Positions 23,762 to 35,471 of a stretch of DNA of 64,000 bases are shown piece by piece. Position numbers and translations under genes: made by a program. Numbering within the stretch: the stretch's first letter is position 1; every line of letters starts with the position of its first letter. The DNA is from Pleodorina starrii. Taxonomy: Eukaryota; Chlorophyta; Chlorophyceae; Chlamydomonadales; Volvocaceae. Under the pieces are notes generated by a model, which worked only from the letters and a program-made list of their open reading frames with translations, made no database searches and was not told where the DNA came from. The stretch covers positions 1,094,001 to 1,158,000 of the forward strand of contig BRXU01000005.1 of assembly GCA_030267565.1 (NCBI GenBank). Direction: 5' to 3'.

Positions 23762-24314
23762 TGAATAAAACGAAACATCTTGCGGACGCCGTTAGTATTC
23801 ATACGTTCTGCAATGGAGATCGCCGATACCGCGCCAGAGACCGGGCTTGGTGGCCATCCGACAGTGTCGCGCTCCAGTATCGCGGAGCACCTCACAGCGT
23901 TGCAACGGCGTGCGCGGACGAGCTGGGTGTTCCAGCCCAATTGCTTGCCGGCCCATTGCTGCAGAATGGAACAGGAGCAGAAGGGCTGCGTGGCGTGCTG
24001 AAGCTATTCGCGCCTCACGCACCTACCGGCGCGCCGCTGCGCGCCGCGGAGCGCATAGCTTCAGCACGCCACGCAGCCCTTCTGCTCCTGTTCCATTCTG
24101 CAGATGCAATGGGCCGGCAAGTAATTGGGCTGGAACACCCAGCTCGTCCGCGAGGACCGCCCGCCGTTGAAACGCTGTCAGGTGCTCCGCGATACTGGAG
24201 CGCGACACTGTCGGATGGCCACCCACCAAGCCCGGTCTCTGGCGCGGTACCGGCGATCTCCATTGCAGAACCTATAAATACTAACGGCGTCCGCAAGATG
24301 TTTCGTTTTATTCA
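23762..24314. repeat. Long inverted repeat (fold-back), arms about 245 bp
   Basis: The left arm (23762 to about 24008) is the reverse complement of the right arm (about 24049-24314), with only scattered mismatches and small indels. The loop is about 40 bases. The ends read TGAATAAAACGAAACATC. One arm keeps an open protein-like frame (VSRSSIAEHLTA, ADELGVPAQLLAGP), suggesting that the arms were copied from a coding sequence. A transcript through it would form a long double-stranded hairpin. Confidence 0.9.
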
Positions 24315-24420
24315 AACGTCTTAGCAGGCATATTTTGGCTAGCCTGCTCGCTGCGTCTTCCCTTCCAGTTCCGGTTGGCGATGACTTCACGTTTGAAGCG
24401 ATCAACTAGTCCTTACAACC

Positions 24421-25058
24421 AGCACCATATCCCCCTCCCCTTACCCCCTTTCCTCTGCCCCTCATTCCCATGTCCTCCCTGCCCCCGGGCCGCGCCGCAT
24501 CTGCAGGTGACCGCGGAGCTCCTACGGAACGGCATCGATGTGATAATGGTTCCGGAGCTGGACGGGGACAGCGCCATTCCAAAACTCCAGGGAGTGGCAG
24601 GTTCTATGGTTTCGGAGCTGCTGCTGCGGGAGCATGAGGCCGCCGCCGCCCAGGACAGAACCACCGGCAGCACCAAGTGCGGGCAGGCAGCCGCCGCAGT
24701 CACTGCCCAGCCGAGCGAGCGGGGGCGGTGACAGCCCCCAGAGGGCTGTCGTCGCCGCCGCTCGCTCGGCCGGGCAGTGACTGCCGGTGCGGCGGCTGCC
24801 TGCCCGCGTTTGATGCTGCCGGTGGTTCTGTCCTGGGCGGCGGCGGCCTCGTGCTCCCACGGCAGCAGCTCATAGATGCTGCCACACCCTGGAGTTTCGA
24901 CATGGCGTTGTCCCCGTCCAGCTCCGGGACCACAATCACATCGATGCCGTTCCGTAGGAGCTCCGCGGTCACCTGCAGATGCGGCGCGGCCCGGGGGCAG
25001 GGAGGACATGGGTATGAGGGGCAGAGGAAAGGGGGTAAGGGGAGGGGGATATGGTGCC
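24421..25058. repeat. Long inverted repeat (fold-back), arms about 315 bp, 5-base loop
   Basis: The sequence from GCACCATATCCCC at 24422 pairs back to 25058. The centre is GACAGCCC-CCAGA-GGGCTGTC near 24744. Each arm carries a pyrimidine tract, an AG (CTGCAG) and then a coding-like segment (VTAELLRNGIDVI, VPELDGD), that is, an intron end and an exon copied from a gene. Mismatches are few. Confidence 0.92.
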
Positions 25059-26559
25059 AGCAAGAGGTGTGTCCTTTATCAAGAGGATAGATGATAAGGT
25101 GCAGGGGTCGAGGGGCGTGGGGAGCATGGGACAGTGGCCACCGTAACAATGGCACAAAAAGACTGGCCCGTATGGTGGCATCTCTTCACCGAACCGTCTT
25201 TGGGCGAGGCGGTGGGCCGGGCTGCTCACAAGGAGGCCATTCTTGAGCGCAGATGGGGCGAGCTGCAGCAGAGGGTGGGGGAGGTGCAGCGGTGGCTGTG
25301 TGAGGGGCTGTGTGACGGGCGGGATACGGTATTGTGGAGCTGAGGCTGACACTGCTGGCGTTTGAGATGGGGCAGGGAGGCGAGCTGGGGCGGCCGTTGC
25401 TGGAGGGGGAAGCGGGATGGGGGACACGGCCTCTGCTGCCGCGAAGTGAAGTGAAGGGCGGCCGCAGTGGCCTCAGCGGAGGCTCTGGTCGGGCGGTGAA
25501 GGGGTGGGGGGGATGAAAGAAGATATCACAGCGAAGCAACGGAGACGGAGACGGTGTTAGCGAACGGACCCGGAAGCCGGCAATTCACACCGAACGTACC
25601 TGTAACTTTACCAAGACCGGAAATGCAGCGGCCGCATCACCACCAGACTAACCCAGACGGACGAGTACGCTACAGCACAACAACAGCACGAGCACCCAGA
25701 CAACACAACCCGACAAAATGTAGAGTCGCCTGCGCTGAATGGGAATCAGTGGAAGTCGGACCAGGCAGGATCGCAGAAGAAGGGTGTGAGTAATTGCAAT
25801 GGCAAAGAAGGAGGCAGGACGACAGGCAAGCGAAGAGCAGCTCACAGATCCCCAAAACACAGAGGAGGCGGTGACACGGTGCAAAAGAGGAGAGGACGGG
25901 AGAGCGTGGCAGGGATCGATGGGGCGTGGAACTGCAAAATGTACGAGCGAGGAGAAAGAGAGAAGAGGACAATGAAGGCAAAGGCAGATGAAACAAAGGG
26001 GCTAAGGCAAAGGAAAGGAAAGCAGAAGGAGTGACAACGACGGCAAGATGGACGGAACCGCGGGAGGGGCCGGGTGGCGGACCGTGAGGAGGGACGGATG
26101 GGGCAGGGAGGTGCGTGTTGCAAGTCACAAGTTACGCTTAAAAGCGGAAGCGCCAGTGTTACAAGCCGAGTGAGAGCCATGGACGAGCGGGCAGGTGCTT
26201 GTTCGAATGGTTTTGTGGATGTCGAGCACACACGCCGACATACACATACACACACATACACACACATCAGCGGGTTTTCGCGGGTCGCCGAGAGGGAGGT
26301 GCTTCGTGACGTGGCGTGCGGGGGGGGGGACGGATGACGGGTGTGAGGCGGACGAGGGGGAGCTTGCAGGCGGGCAGCCTACAGGCCGCGGAGATGCCTG
26401 GGGAAAAGGGGTGTGCGCGAGGGCTGGCAGAGGCGGATGGGGAAAGGGCGTGCAACTGGTGGCCGCTCGGGTGCGTACATTGGAGAGTGTTTGCTGGTAT
26501 GTCGCGCGGAGGCGGATGGCTTCCACTCAGGGCCGAGGCGTGAGCTGTGCTCCGGCTAG

Positions 26560-26687
26560 TCGGCAGTGAATCACGTGCGGTGCGGAGCCGGCGGCCCGAT
26601 GACATCCGACGGGAGATGCTGGCGCTCGGGGAGGCCGGGTACAGAGAGGTGACGCTGCTGTGCCAAAACATCGACGCGTACGGCAGG
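26560..26687 (+). pseudogene. Orphan exon of a MiaB/CDK5RAP1-type methylthiotransferase
   Basis: The frame reads [17 protein letters not shown] and then [19 protein letters not shown], ending at a donor (CAG/GTACGA). This is the family segment around RGRERSRP and EVTLLGQN(V/I)DAYG of radical-SAM tRNA methylthiotransferases. I found no neighbouring exons: no iron-sulfur CxxxCxxC exon upstream and nothing downstream before the 258-bp repeat. A cysteine stands where the family has the glycine of LLGQN. I read it as a stranded fragment rather than a working gene. Confidence 0.6.
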
Positions 26688-26855
26688 TACGAACATCGCC
26701 CTCTCTGGCATTCATATCGGCTTCTTGTTCATCTCCGTATGCCGGCCAGCCAGTCAGCCTGCTGCTGCTTTGGACAGCTCTTCTCCACACCGCCCCTCCT
26801 CTCTCGCTCACTCGCTTCCGTCTCCTGCTGAAGGCTGTTGCCGCCCGCTGCTGCT

Positions 26856-27114
26856 GTTGGCTGTGAAGTCCTACAATTCAGGCTGTGCGCAGGGACAGGT
26901 AGAAACATAGCAGTGATGTGGAGTAATCTCCCTAAACTACCCTACGCGCGTGAAACCGAAGTGCGCTTACACTGCACACGGATTATCTCAAATACAAACG
27001 TTGTACGGCAAGCGTACGACAGAACCATAAGTATGGGCCTCCTGCACCGCCGGACCAGCAGTGCCGCCGGATTATGATCCCGTGCCGGGGAAAACAGTCC
27101 TGTCTGCTCCTCGC
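26856..27114. repeat. 258-bp direct repeat, copy 2
   Basis: Same orientation as 22873-23130, about 4.0 kb downstream. It diverges from copy 1 by substitutions and small indels. Confidence 0.85.
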
Positions 27115-27880
27115 GACTTTCGATAACGTTCCTCGGTACGTATTCGACACTAGTTCGGTCCTGGAACGCCGCCTATCAGGAACGCAGTGGTGTTTCGGCG
27201 GTAGGCCACACCGTTACGCCAAGCTGCGCACTGCATCTGACCACACGCGCGCCCGCCGCCCACGTGATGTGCACGCATACTACAGCAGTGCCAGTGCCAG
27301 CGCCGCACGCACACCAAAGCCAGGGGGTGCCGCCGCCCCCGCGGCAGAACGCCGCGACGCGTTCCTTTCTCCGTCTCTTTCCATTGGTTCTGTAGCTCCT
27401 ATGTACACAGTCCTTAACAGGCAAGTCCACCTGGGTGAGCCCTCCTCGTCCGCGCTATCCGCGCACCAAAGTTTCGCCCATGCGCGTGCATAGAACTTCC
27501 CCCCTCCCCCCGGTTTTTGGCGCAGACCATTCATGGCCCTGCCAGACGCGCGAGCCGCAGCCGGCTCGGCAAACAGCGGGCAAACGCCGATACCAGGTGC
27601 AGCGCCTCCCGCCCACAACCGCTTTAGCCGCCATCCCCAATCACCGCCTTCCGTTCCGCCACCCCCCATTCACCCATTCGTAGTCCTAGTTCCATCCGCG
27701 CGCTACGGCCCGCCCCCAGGTCCGCCGCCTCCCGCCTCGCCCTTATTCCAAAACTGACCCCCCACCCAACCACCGAACAACCTACTCCCAGCACCCGTGA
27801 CCCCCCCAACGCCGCGTCCGCCCCGCCGGCCTTTCACCGCCTCTCTGTGCCGCCGCCGGCCCCCGCGCTCGCCCGCTCGA

Positions 27881-30800
27881 TTAGAGCTTGACGCCGTTGT
27901 TCTTTGCCCACTTGCGCATCACGGCGACGATGGGCTCGCACTGGTCGGCGCTGTTGTTGCCGCGCAGCAGTGTGATGATGTCCCGCAGCGAGTCCTGTCG
28001 TCATCAATCATGTCAAGAGGGCGGGCGAGGCGGGCGGGTGGGGCACAGCGGTCGGAAATACCGGCCATTGAGCCTGTAACGTCTGGGAGATACCCGGATA
28101 TGTCAACTAGTGCCTTTGCCATACGTTACAGAGCCACGGAGGAGCGTGAACACACATCAGAGCTGGCCCGCTGCCTCCACCTCCTTTGCAGCGTCAGGAG
28201 GTCTACAAGCCCACTGTAACAACTCCCACGACCACCGGACAAAGAAAGGCCCCGGTGCTGAACTCATGCAAGACCTGAGTTGCGGCCACCTTCCGTATCC
28301 TGCTCCCACCGCGGCAGTTCTGCCGTGCTGCCGCTGCGTCGTGTCGTGCAGCCGTTCCCCCACCTCCCAGCTCCGCCCCCCCCCGGCGGGTCTCGCTCAC
28401 CTTGGGCTCCTTGCCGGCGACAATCATCTGGAAGGCCCCGCACGCGGCGCCCTTCTTCCCCTCCAGGTACTCGGGGGCCGGATCCAGCCGCTCCAACACG
28501 TCGAAGGCCTACCGCATGGAGCGGAGCGGAGCGGAACGGAGCGGAGCGGAACGGAGCGGGTCGCGAGTTACACACGGGGTTTTGACAAGGTGGAGAGGAA
28601 AAGAATGGATTGGATGGAATTGGGTTGTTTAGGGCTTGGCTTTTCGGGGCACCAGGCTATCGCCACGGCGGCGGGGCAGACAGCAGCAGTTGCCCAGGCC
28701 GGTGGTGCAGCAGCTGCGTTCCTGCGAGGTGCCGGGCGCGCGCCGCCGTCGGACCGCGACGCAACACCGTGATGAGCGGGGGAAGCCACGGCGGACAGCA
28801 GCGGCGCAGCCAGGCAACTACGATAGCAGACTGTTTCCTGCAGGCAGCAGCTACCCTCAAAAGCCGACGCGCCGGCAGCCTCGCGCTGGCTGTGCTGCGC
28901 TGCAGTGCAGACGTGCAGATGTGCGGTACGCATCCACCTTACCTTGCAGGCAAAGTAGAAGGCGCCCATCTTGTAGCAGTCGTTGGCTATGAGCTGCAGC
29001 AGTTGGTACGACTCGTCGTTGGTCTCCAGCCGAAGGTACAGATCCCACGCCAGGCGGCTCTTGCCGTTCATGATGTAGCAGCGGGCCAGCCACGACAGGT
29101 AGCAGTACTCGTTCCTGTGGGGGGGGCACAACAGAAAGAGGCGTCGGTGGCAGAGGCGGCGCAGGAGAGCGTGGCAGTAGCAACGAAAACGCAGCGGTGG
29201 GATGTTGCGTTGGGCGCTCAGAGCACAGCCGCGGCGAGCGGGCGCGACGGCGCGCGTTGGGCAGTCTGCGTCCCCGCAGACTCCTGGTGGAACGGAACGC
29301 ATTGGTTAAGATTAATTACAGAGGAGCTGGATAACAGCTACATAGTGCGATCGCACGACGCATTGGTGCCAATCGATTTGGGAGGACGGAGCGGGGCGCG
29401 GAGGTGACGGGCTGCGGAGACGATCCCCGCTGCTGCTGTTGCAGTCAATGCAGGCGTGCCGACCCCGGCCAGTGCCCGCGCCCTGTGCCCCGTGCCAAGC
29501 CCAGCGCCCCCCCACCTCCCCAACCCGCCCACCTGTACTTGTCGTTCTGGAGCTGCAGCAGCGTCTCCTCGGCCTCCTTGTACTTGCCCGTGGCCGCCTT
29601 GGCGATGCCCAGATTCCAGTTGAAGTCGTCGTCGTTCAGGAAGTACGTCTTGATCGACTGCGGCACGGGAACGGGATCCAAACCGGCCAGTTTTGTGGCA
29701 GTTTTTTTTCCGGCGCACGTTTTCGGCGCCCGCAGCAGTAGAAAGGCTCCCTGACATCGGCTAAATACCACACCGGCTCGGCCGCCGCATGCTCCGCCAC
29801 TGCTAAATTTCCACACCTCTCGCCTCTCCAACACTACCCTCCCACCAAGCGAGCGGCGCATGCACCGCACCAATCTCGCTCAGCTCCAACCACCCCCAAT
29901 CCAAGCCTCCCATCAATCGGCCCGGCCCCACCCGGCCCCACCCGGCCCCTCTCCCCGCCCCTTTCCCTGCTCAGCCAAGCCCAGCCGCCTCTGACCGCTC
30001 ACCGACAGGAACACCAGCACGTCCTCGAACTGCTTGAGCAGGAAGAAGCACGAGGCCATGCACTGGCGACCGGGTATGGTGTCGCACTCGGAGGCGGAGG
30101 CGCCCACCAGCTGGTAGTACTGCTGCGCCTTCTTCAGGTGCTCAGGGTCGCCCTTCACCTGGCCCAGCATCGCGTGAACCACCGCCTGCGTGTATGTGGG
30201 GGGTGGGTGGGTGGGTGGGGGAAGAGGGGGAGGGGCCGGGGGGCGGCGGACGGCAGACATGGTAAAGATGAGACCGGGGGAACGAGGGGCGGAACAGAGC
30301 AGCGCGGGCAGGAGGGGCAAGGTTCGGTGCGGGGCGGGGCATTGCAGTCGACTCGCGGGGGGTAGTGCGCCGCAAGTTACAGCTCCCGGAGCGGTGCGAT
30401 GCGGTGTGGTCCGGTGCTGAGCGCTGAGAGCTGAGACCGGGTCAGTGGGGTGCAAACAACCCAACTGGGCGGCCCACGGGAAGGGTGTGTCCGCGCGCAC
30501 ACCCAATCTGCGTGCTGGCACCGCTTGCAGCCAGGTTCGGTTGGGCCGGCTGAGAGCCGGGCTCACCTTGAGGATGAACTCGGGCGGTGTGGATGGCTCC
30601 ATGTCCTTGATGAGGCCGTACGCCTCCCCGATCTCGTGGTGACGCAGGTGGTGGATCACCAGGTTGAGCCGCGCCTCGGGTGGGATGTCGCCCAGCGGCG
30701 GCAGGACCTGACGGCAGGGCGGGCGAGCGGGCGGAGGGGGAAAGGGCGGGAACGGGAGGAGAGGACGGTGGGGGAGCGGGTGAAGCGACGCTGCTGCGCA

Positions 30801-33800
30801 GCCACAAGCCAGCACCCAATGCGTCGTCGTCTCATGTCGGGCAACTCGCCGGAGGGTCCCACTTCCCGCTCGCTCGCCCGAGCCGACCCGGTCCGAGGGC
30901 CTCCGTCCCTTCTGCGCTGACGAACGACCCGTGGGTCCGTGGGTCCGTCACGCACCCACACCCACACCCGCTCCCGCGGCCGCACTCACAGCCACGCAGC
31001 ACGCACGCCTGCGCCTACCTGCAGGGCGTTCTCTCCCCCGCGGAACACCACCAGGTTGTGGCGGATGAGGTCGTGGTCCAGGTGCTGCCCGCCGCTCAGC
31101 TCCGCCAGCGTCTTGAGCTCCGCCTCCGCCGCCTTGCCGTTGTACATGCGGAAGTGGTTGCAGGCCTGGGAGGGGGCGGGGCGGGTTGAGTCGGGGGCAC
31201 AGGCGGCGATGAACACGGGAACCGGGGTTGGAGCTGTGGCGGAAAACGTGAAAAGTACAGCAAAGATACGGCTTGCTGGCTGTATGCATCACGCATTTTG
31301 GAGCGGCAGGTTGGCGCAAGCGCGACAACGGTACCTAGGCAGCTCCCAGCGAGTATCCAGCTGCCGCTGGATACTGTGTCGCTGATGACATGACCAGGCA
31401 GCGTGGCAGCCTTGGGGCCACGGAAGGCCACGGAAGGGCAGAGAGGCCACATATCCGCCTGGCGGCCTGAGCCGCAGCCCCGAAACCCCGGTCCGGTAGA
31501 CCCGCACGTGGGACCGGGAGCAACCCCTCGTTCCATCCTGGCAGAGCTGGCAATGCGGACAGGGGCGCGGGCAGCGTCCGCCAAACACGAACCCTTCCCA
31601 CACACAGACGCACGCTGCGCTCGGCAGTGAGTGGCACGCGTGGCGGCGGCGTTGTGGGCCCCGGCTCACTTTGAGGTTTACTGCGATGGCGCTGTCCTGG
31701 AATGCGTTCAGGTACACCCCCAGGATCTCCAGGCTGACGTCGTAGTAGTCCAGCTTGCAGTAGCACAGGGCCACGTACACCTGAAGTGCAGGGGAGGGAG
31801 GGAGGAACAGATGCGAAATGATCGCAGCGGAGGAAAAGGAGGGGCACAGATGAGGGGCAGGGTAGAGGGTGGGGGGCACGGCGGCGGCGAGATGGGGGAG
31901 CACCGAGGCGGGCACTGGGTCGGGCGCTGGATGGGACGTGGAGCGCAGAGATGAGGGCCGGGTGGGGGACGACCCGGGCCGCGAGGGGGCATCCGTGTGC
32001 CAGAGCGGCATGAGTCCATTGAATCGCACACGCGGAGCGCTCGATGTCGCGGCTGCCCAGTCCGCGAGCGGAATGGAGCAAGAACAAGCCACCCAAGCCG
32101 TGGCTCCCGCTTGGCCTCCCGCTTGCCCGATGTTTGTTTGATTCGCGGCGTCTTTTGTCCCTTCCTGAATGAAACGGACCAGCGAGGGTCTTTTGCCCCT
32201 TTAGACCTTCATGTCCAGGCCCAAGGTGGCAGCGGCGCCGCGGCCCCGCCCTCGCCTCGCTCCGCCCGACCCCAAGCCGGCTCCGCCCCCCGCCCCCAGC
32301 TCCCCGCGCGCCCCTTCCCCTCCATGCCCCCTCACGTTCAGCGCCAGGTAGTCCCGGTGCTCCAGCAGCAGCCGCTTGTAAATGTCCGTGGCCTGCGCGA
32401 GGTGGGGTCAGGGAGTGATATGCTCCTTTTTGCGCGAGGTGGGGGAGAGAGTCGACACGGGTTGGCGCGTTGGGCCGCCCGGGCCGCCTGTGGTCATAGT
32501 GGCCGCAGCAGAGTCACCCGCGAGCACGTGTAGGTCGTACAAGATACTGCAGCACAGGGCACCCATGGGGCCCATGGGTGGACAAGGGTGCAACGCGCCT
32601 CAGCTGCGCCCCGCCAGCCGGCCCCAACCCAGTTCAAGCTGTACATGTGAGGGGGGCATTGTGAAATGGGTCGTTGGATCTTGTGCAGCAACCAACTTGC
32701 CCCTTGTTCCATTAGGGTGTGGGGAATGCGGGGGGCCCTGTGGGAGCGTGTGGCGGCCACGCGCTGCCATATCCAGGGCCCTATCCTTCCACCGGCTTGC
32801 CCTATCACTGCTGCCCCAAGCCTGTCATGGTCTCTGCACGCCTGCCCTGCGGCTCGCCCAGCATATCTCGCCCAGGCCCGCCCGGAGGCAGCGCACAGCC
32901 CGGCAGCCAAGCCCATGCGCTTGCGACGCCGCCGGGCCGCGCAGCTGCTCGCCTCCACGCGCGCTAGTGCCCCTGCTGTACAGATTCCAGCGGCTCTCAG
33001 CTTGGAACACAAGCGCAGTTGCTGCTCCTGAACTGCTACCACCGCATCAGAGCCTCCGCGCCCGGGGGAGCCACGGCAGCCACCCTGGCTAGGGCCATGC
33101 CGGGATGACCCGCCAAGTTCAGCCAAAGCACGGCGCAGCGGCAGCAGCCTCCGCTTGGGGCGCTGCACCCAGCGCTGCGCCTGAAGGCAGCTGCCACAGC
33201 CGATGGGCGCTGGTTGGCGCCACCCCGCGGCACCGCTGCCGCTTCTGCCGCCGCCCTCACATGGACGTGCTCACCTCCTGGAAGTGACTCCGCTGGTAGT
33301 GGATCGATGCCAGGGTGAGCTGGTCCTCAATCGAGTCCGTCAGCTGGCCGTGGTAAGCCATCAGCTTGTCGTCGTTGCCCTGGCGCTGCGCGCTGTGGAA
33401 CAGGATGCGCGTCTGCAGCGCACACTTGGGGCCCTGTGCCGGGGGAAGAGGTGGGTTTCGGAGGTTAACGAATAGGCCGTGGGCTGGGCTTGGGTGAGCA
33501 GTACCGCGTTCGCCGCCAAGCCGTTGCGTGTGTTCACCACCGAGACGCCACTCGGAAGGGAGCCGTGGAGGGAAGGCGGCGTGGGAGGACGGCACGCAAC
33601 ACGGGTGGCAGGGAGGGGAGACAGGGTAGACCACAATACAGCTAGAAGCTGCGCGAGAGCGGGGCGGTGGTGGTGTGGAGAGATAGAGCGCCCGCGGGAG
33701 GCCGGGGGGTTCTCGTACCTGCTGTGCGATCTCCTCCGCCTCCTTGTACATCCCCATGTAATAGTGGCAGGCCGCTGAGTACACATAGTACATGGGATCC

Positions 33801-34092
33801 GGGTCATCGTGTGTCAACAGCTCCTTATAGATCGCCAGCGCCTGTCAGCGGAGGGGCGAGCTTGCGGGCGTGGATGGAACTTCAGGTGTAGCGCCCACGC
33901 ATGTGGCCACCCCGGCCGCACCTTGTCATGTTCGCCATAGTGGAAGTAGCAGTACGCTAACCATTCTAGATTCTTAACGTCATTCCGGTTAGCGTGTCGT
34001 CGGAACGATAGCAATGCGATTGCGCCCAGGTAGTCGCGCTTCGTTAAAAATTCCTCAAGCTCCGGGACCTTTGGCTTTTCGCTTTGCTGCGC
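27881..34092 (-). CDS. IFT56: Intraflagellar transport protein 56 (TTC26/DYF-13), twelve exons, N-terminal few residues missing
   Basis: This is a TPR protein of the IFT-B complex that acts in the cilium and its base, in assembly and cargo transport. Exons, in order: 33922-34092, 33719-33841, 33275-33433, 32336-32392, 31670-31780, 31019-31165, 30567-30707, 30003-30185, 29533-29657, 28943-29114, 28401-28508, 27881-27994 (stop TAA). All phases agree and give 536 residues; the human protein has about 554. The first exon shows the family start [20 protein letters not shown] followed by [16 protein letters not shown]-like helix pairs follow, with [21 protein letters not shown] and [17 protein letters not shown] as good family matches. 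The chain ends [13 protein letters not shown]. The start codon is not resolved: the frame continues upstream of 34092 without an ATG, and the CTGCAG there may be an acceptor, so a short first exon is probably missing. Confidence 0.93.
28512..28560 (-). repeat. GGAGC/GGAAC tandem repeat beside a splice acceptor
   Basis: Five-base units directly next to the acceptor of exon 28401-28508 in IFT56. Confidence 0.7.
29311..29356. repeat. 46-bp dispersed sequence, copy in an IFT56 intron
   Basis: Identical to 39530-39575. It starts ATTAATTACAGAGGAGCTGG and ends with the palindrome GTGCGATCGCAC. The middle can fold as AGCTG/CAGCT. Confidence 0.9.
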
Positions 34093-35471
34093 CTGCAGTT
34101 GACGAACCAATTTGTCAAAGGCCGCGTATCGCTCTTTACTAACAACGCTTGTCCGCGGACCTGTGCGACATTGGTGCGGGCCGCATGCTGTGGTCTTGAC
34201 TTGCTATAAAACATTCTGCAGTCAATCTACAGCAACGCGGCCCCGATGGCAGTTCAACGAAGGTCTAAGCGTCGGAAAAGTCTGCAAAGTCAAGCTTCAA
34301 TCAAACGCGAGCTGCATAAGGTTAGAACGTCATGTGCAACTCCTTCTGCCTAAATAAAGTAACAATGAGTCGCAGAGGAGCTAGAAGCGGTTCTGCGACT
34401 GCCGTACGATGCCGGTCTCATGCAACCGGGCTCCGGGCAGAAGCAAAGGTAAGGATGACACGGGGTCACATCCGAAAACAGGAAGGCCTTAAGCGGGGAG
34501 ATTTTTCGCATATCTAATTATCTAGCCCGTGGCATGCCGTACCCGTAACCGTGTCACACTAGCTTGGTCCTTGCACGACTCGAACAACCCATGTTCAAGG
34601 TTTTTTATAACAACACGTAACCAAAAGGGTGACGTATCCTGCTCCCCAATTACTCCTATGCAATGTCGCCGTGTGTCAACCCGTCGTTCCTGTGTCCCAT
34701 GGTGTCCCCCTTCATCGTGCATGTCATGCCGCGCGCTTACCATTCGCCCAGGCCATGAATTACAGAATACTTCTCGGAGGTTAAACCCAATATTACCACT
34801 GTCACGAGACTCTGTATGTCTGCAAACAGGATCTCCTCATAGTCCTGCTTGTCAGGCCGCTGGGCCGCCCCATGGGTCCAAGTGCCCAACATACCGCGCG
34901 CGCTGCCTCGGTATCATATGCATAAACATTCGAATACACATGGGATCAGTACGGCCCACTGGCCACCTGTGGGCAGCAATGCGGGTACATCTGCCAGCAG
35001 GGAGGGCCTGGAAGAATAGCAGGGCGGAATGCTATTCAGGGCGGCTCCCACCTACCGGTGAGCCAACGCAGAGGCTCGAGCCATGCATGCATGTAACAGA
35101 ACATCTCGGTTTTCTGACGAGCGCTTGCCCCTACGGACACCCCCGGTCCCTTCGTGCCCCACCGCATTACAGGAGTTGTCCAACCCTTCCAACCCTCCCA
35201 AACATCCCCTGTCACGTGTCACCGCCAGCCACCAAATTTGATCAACTTATTGCGGCGCCTCAGTCATGGTCGAATATTTTCTTATTGTTCCGTATGCAAT
35301 CGCCGTCATCTATTTACCAATCGGCCGAGTGATTTCGCGCCCATGTGACCCATGTGCGAACCGTTGGGATTGTCATGTTCCAATATAAGCGAGGGATCAG
35401 AATGCATAACGTGATTGCGTTTTACATACATACACCATTTACTTGGACGCATTTCATTTGCAATTTGAAAA
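34093..35471. other. Divergent upstream region of IFT56 (-) and the reductase gene (+)
   Basis: No coding exon could be supported, apart from a probable unplaced first exon of IFT56 somewhere near 34100-34350. The 90 bases before the reductase start contain CCAATATAAGC (about 35381), which may serve as a core promoter; that is only a sequence resemblance. Confidence 0.4.

Larger units (their letters stand above)
22585..27880. other. Repeat-rich island between arsM and IFT56
   Basis: No complete gene was found. The interval contains two 258-bp direct repeats, two long fold-backs, an orphan exon, and purine- or pyrimidine-rich stretches (25100-26560, 27480-27830) in which I see nothing definite. 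The part directly above 22584 should hold the arsM promoter. Confidence 0.55.
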
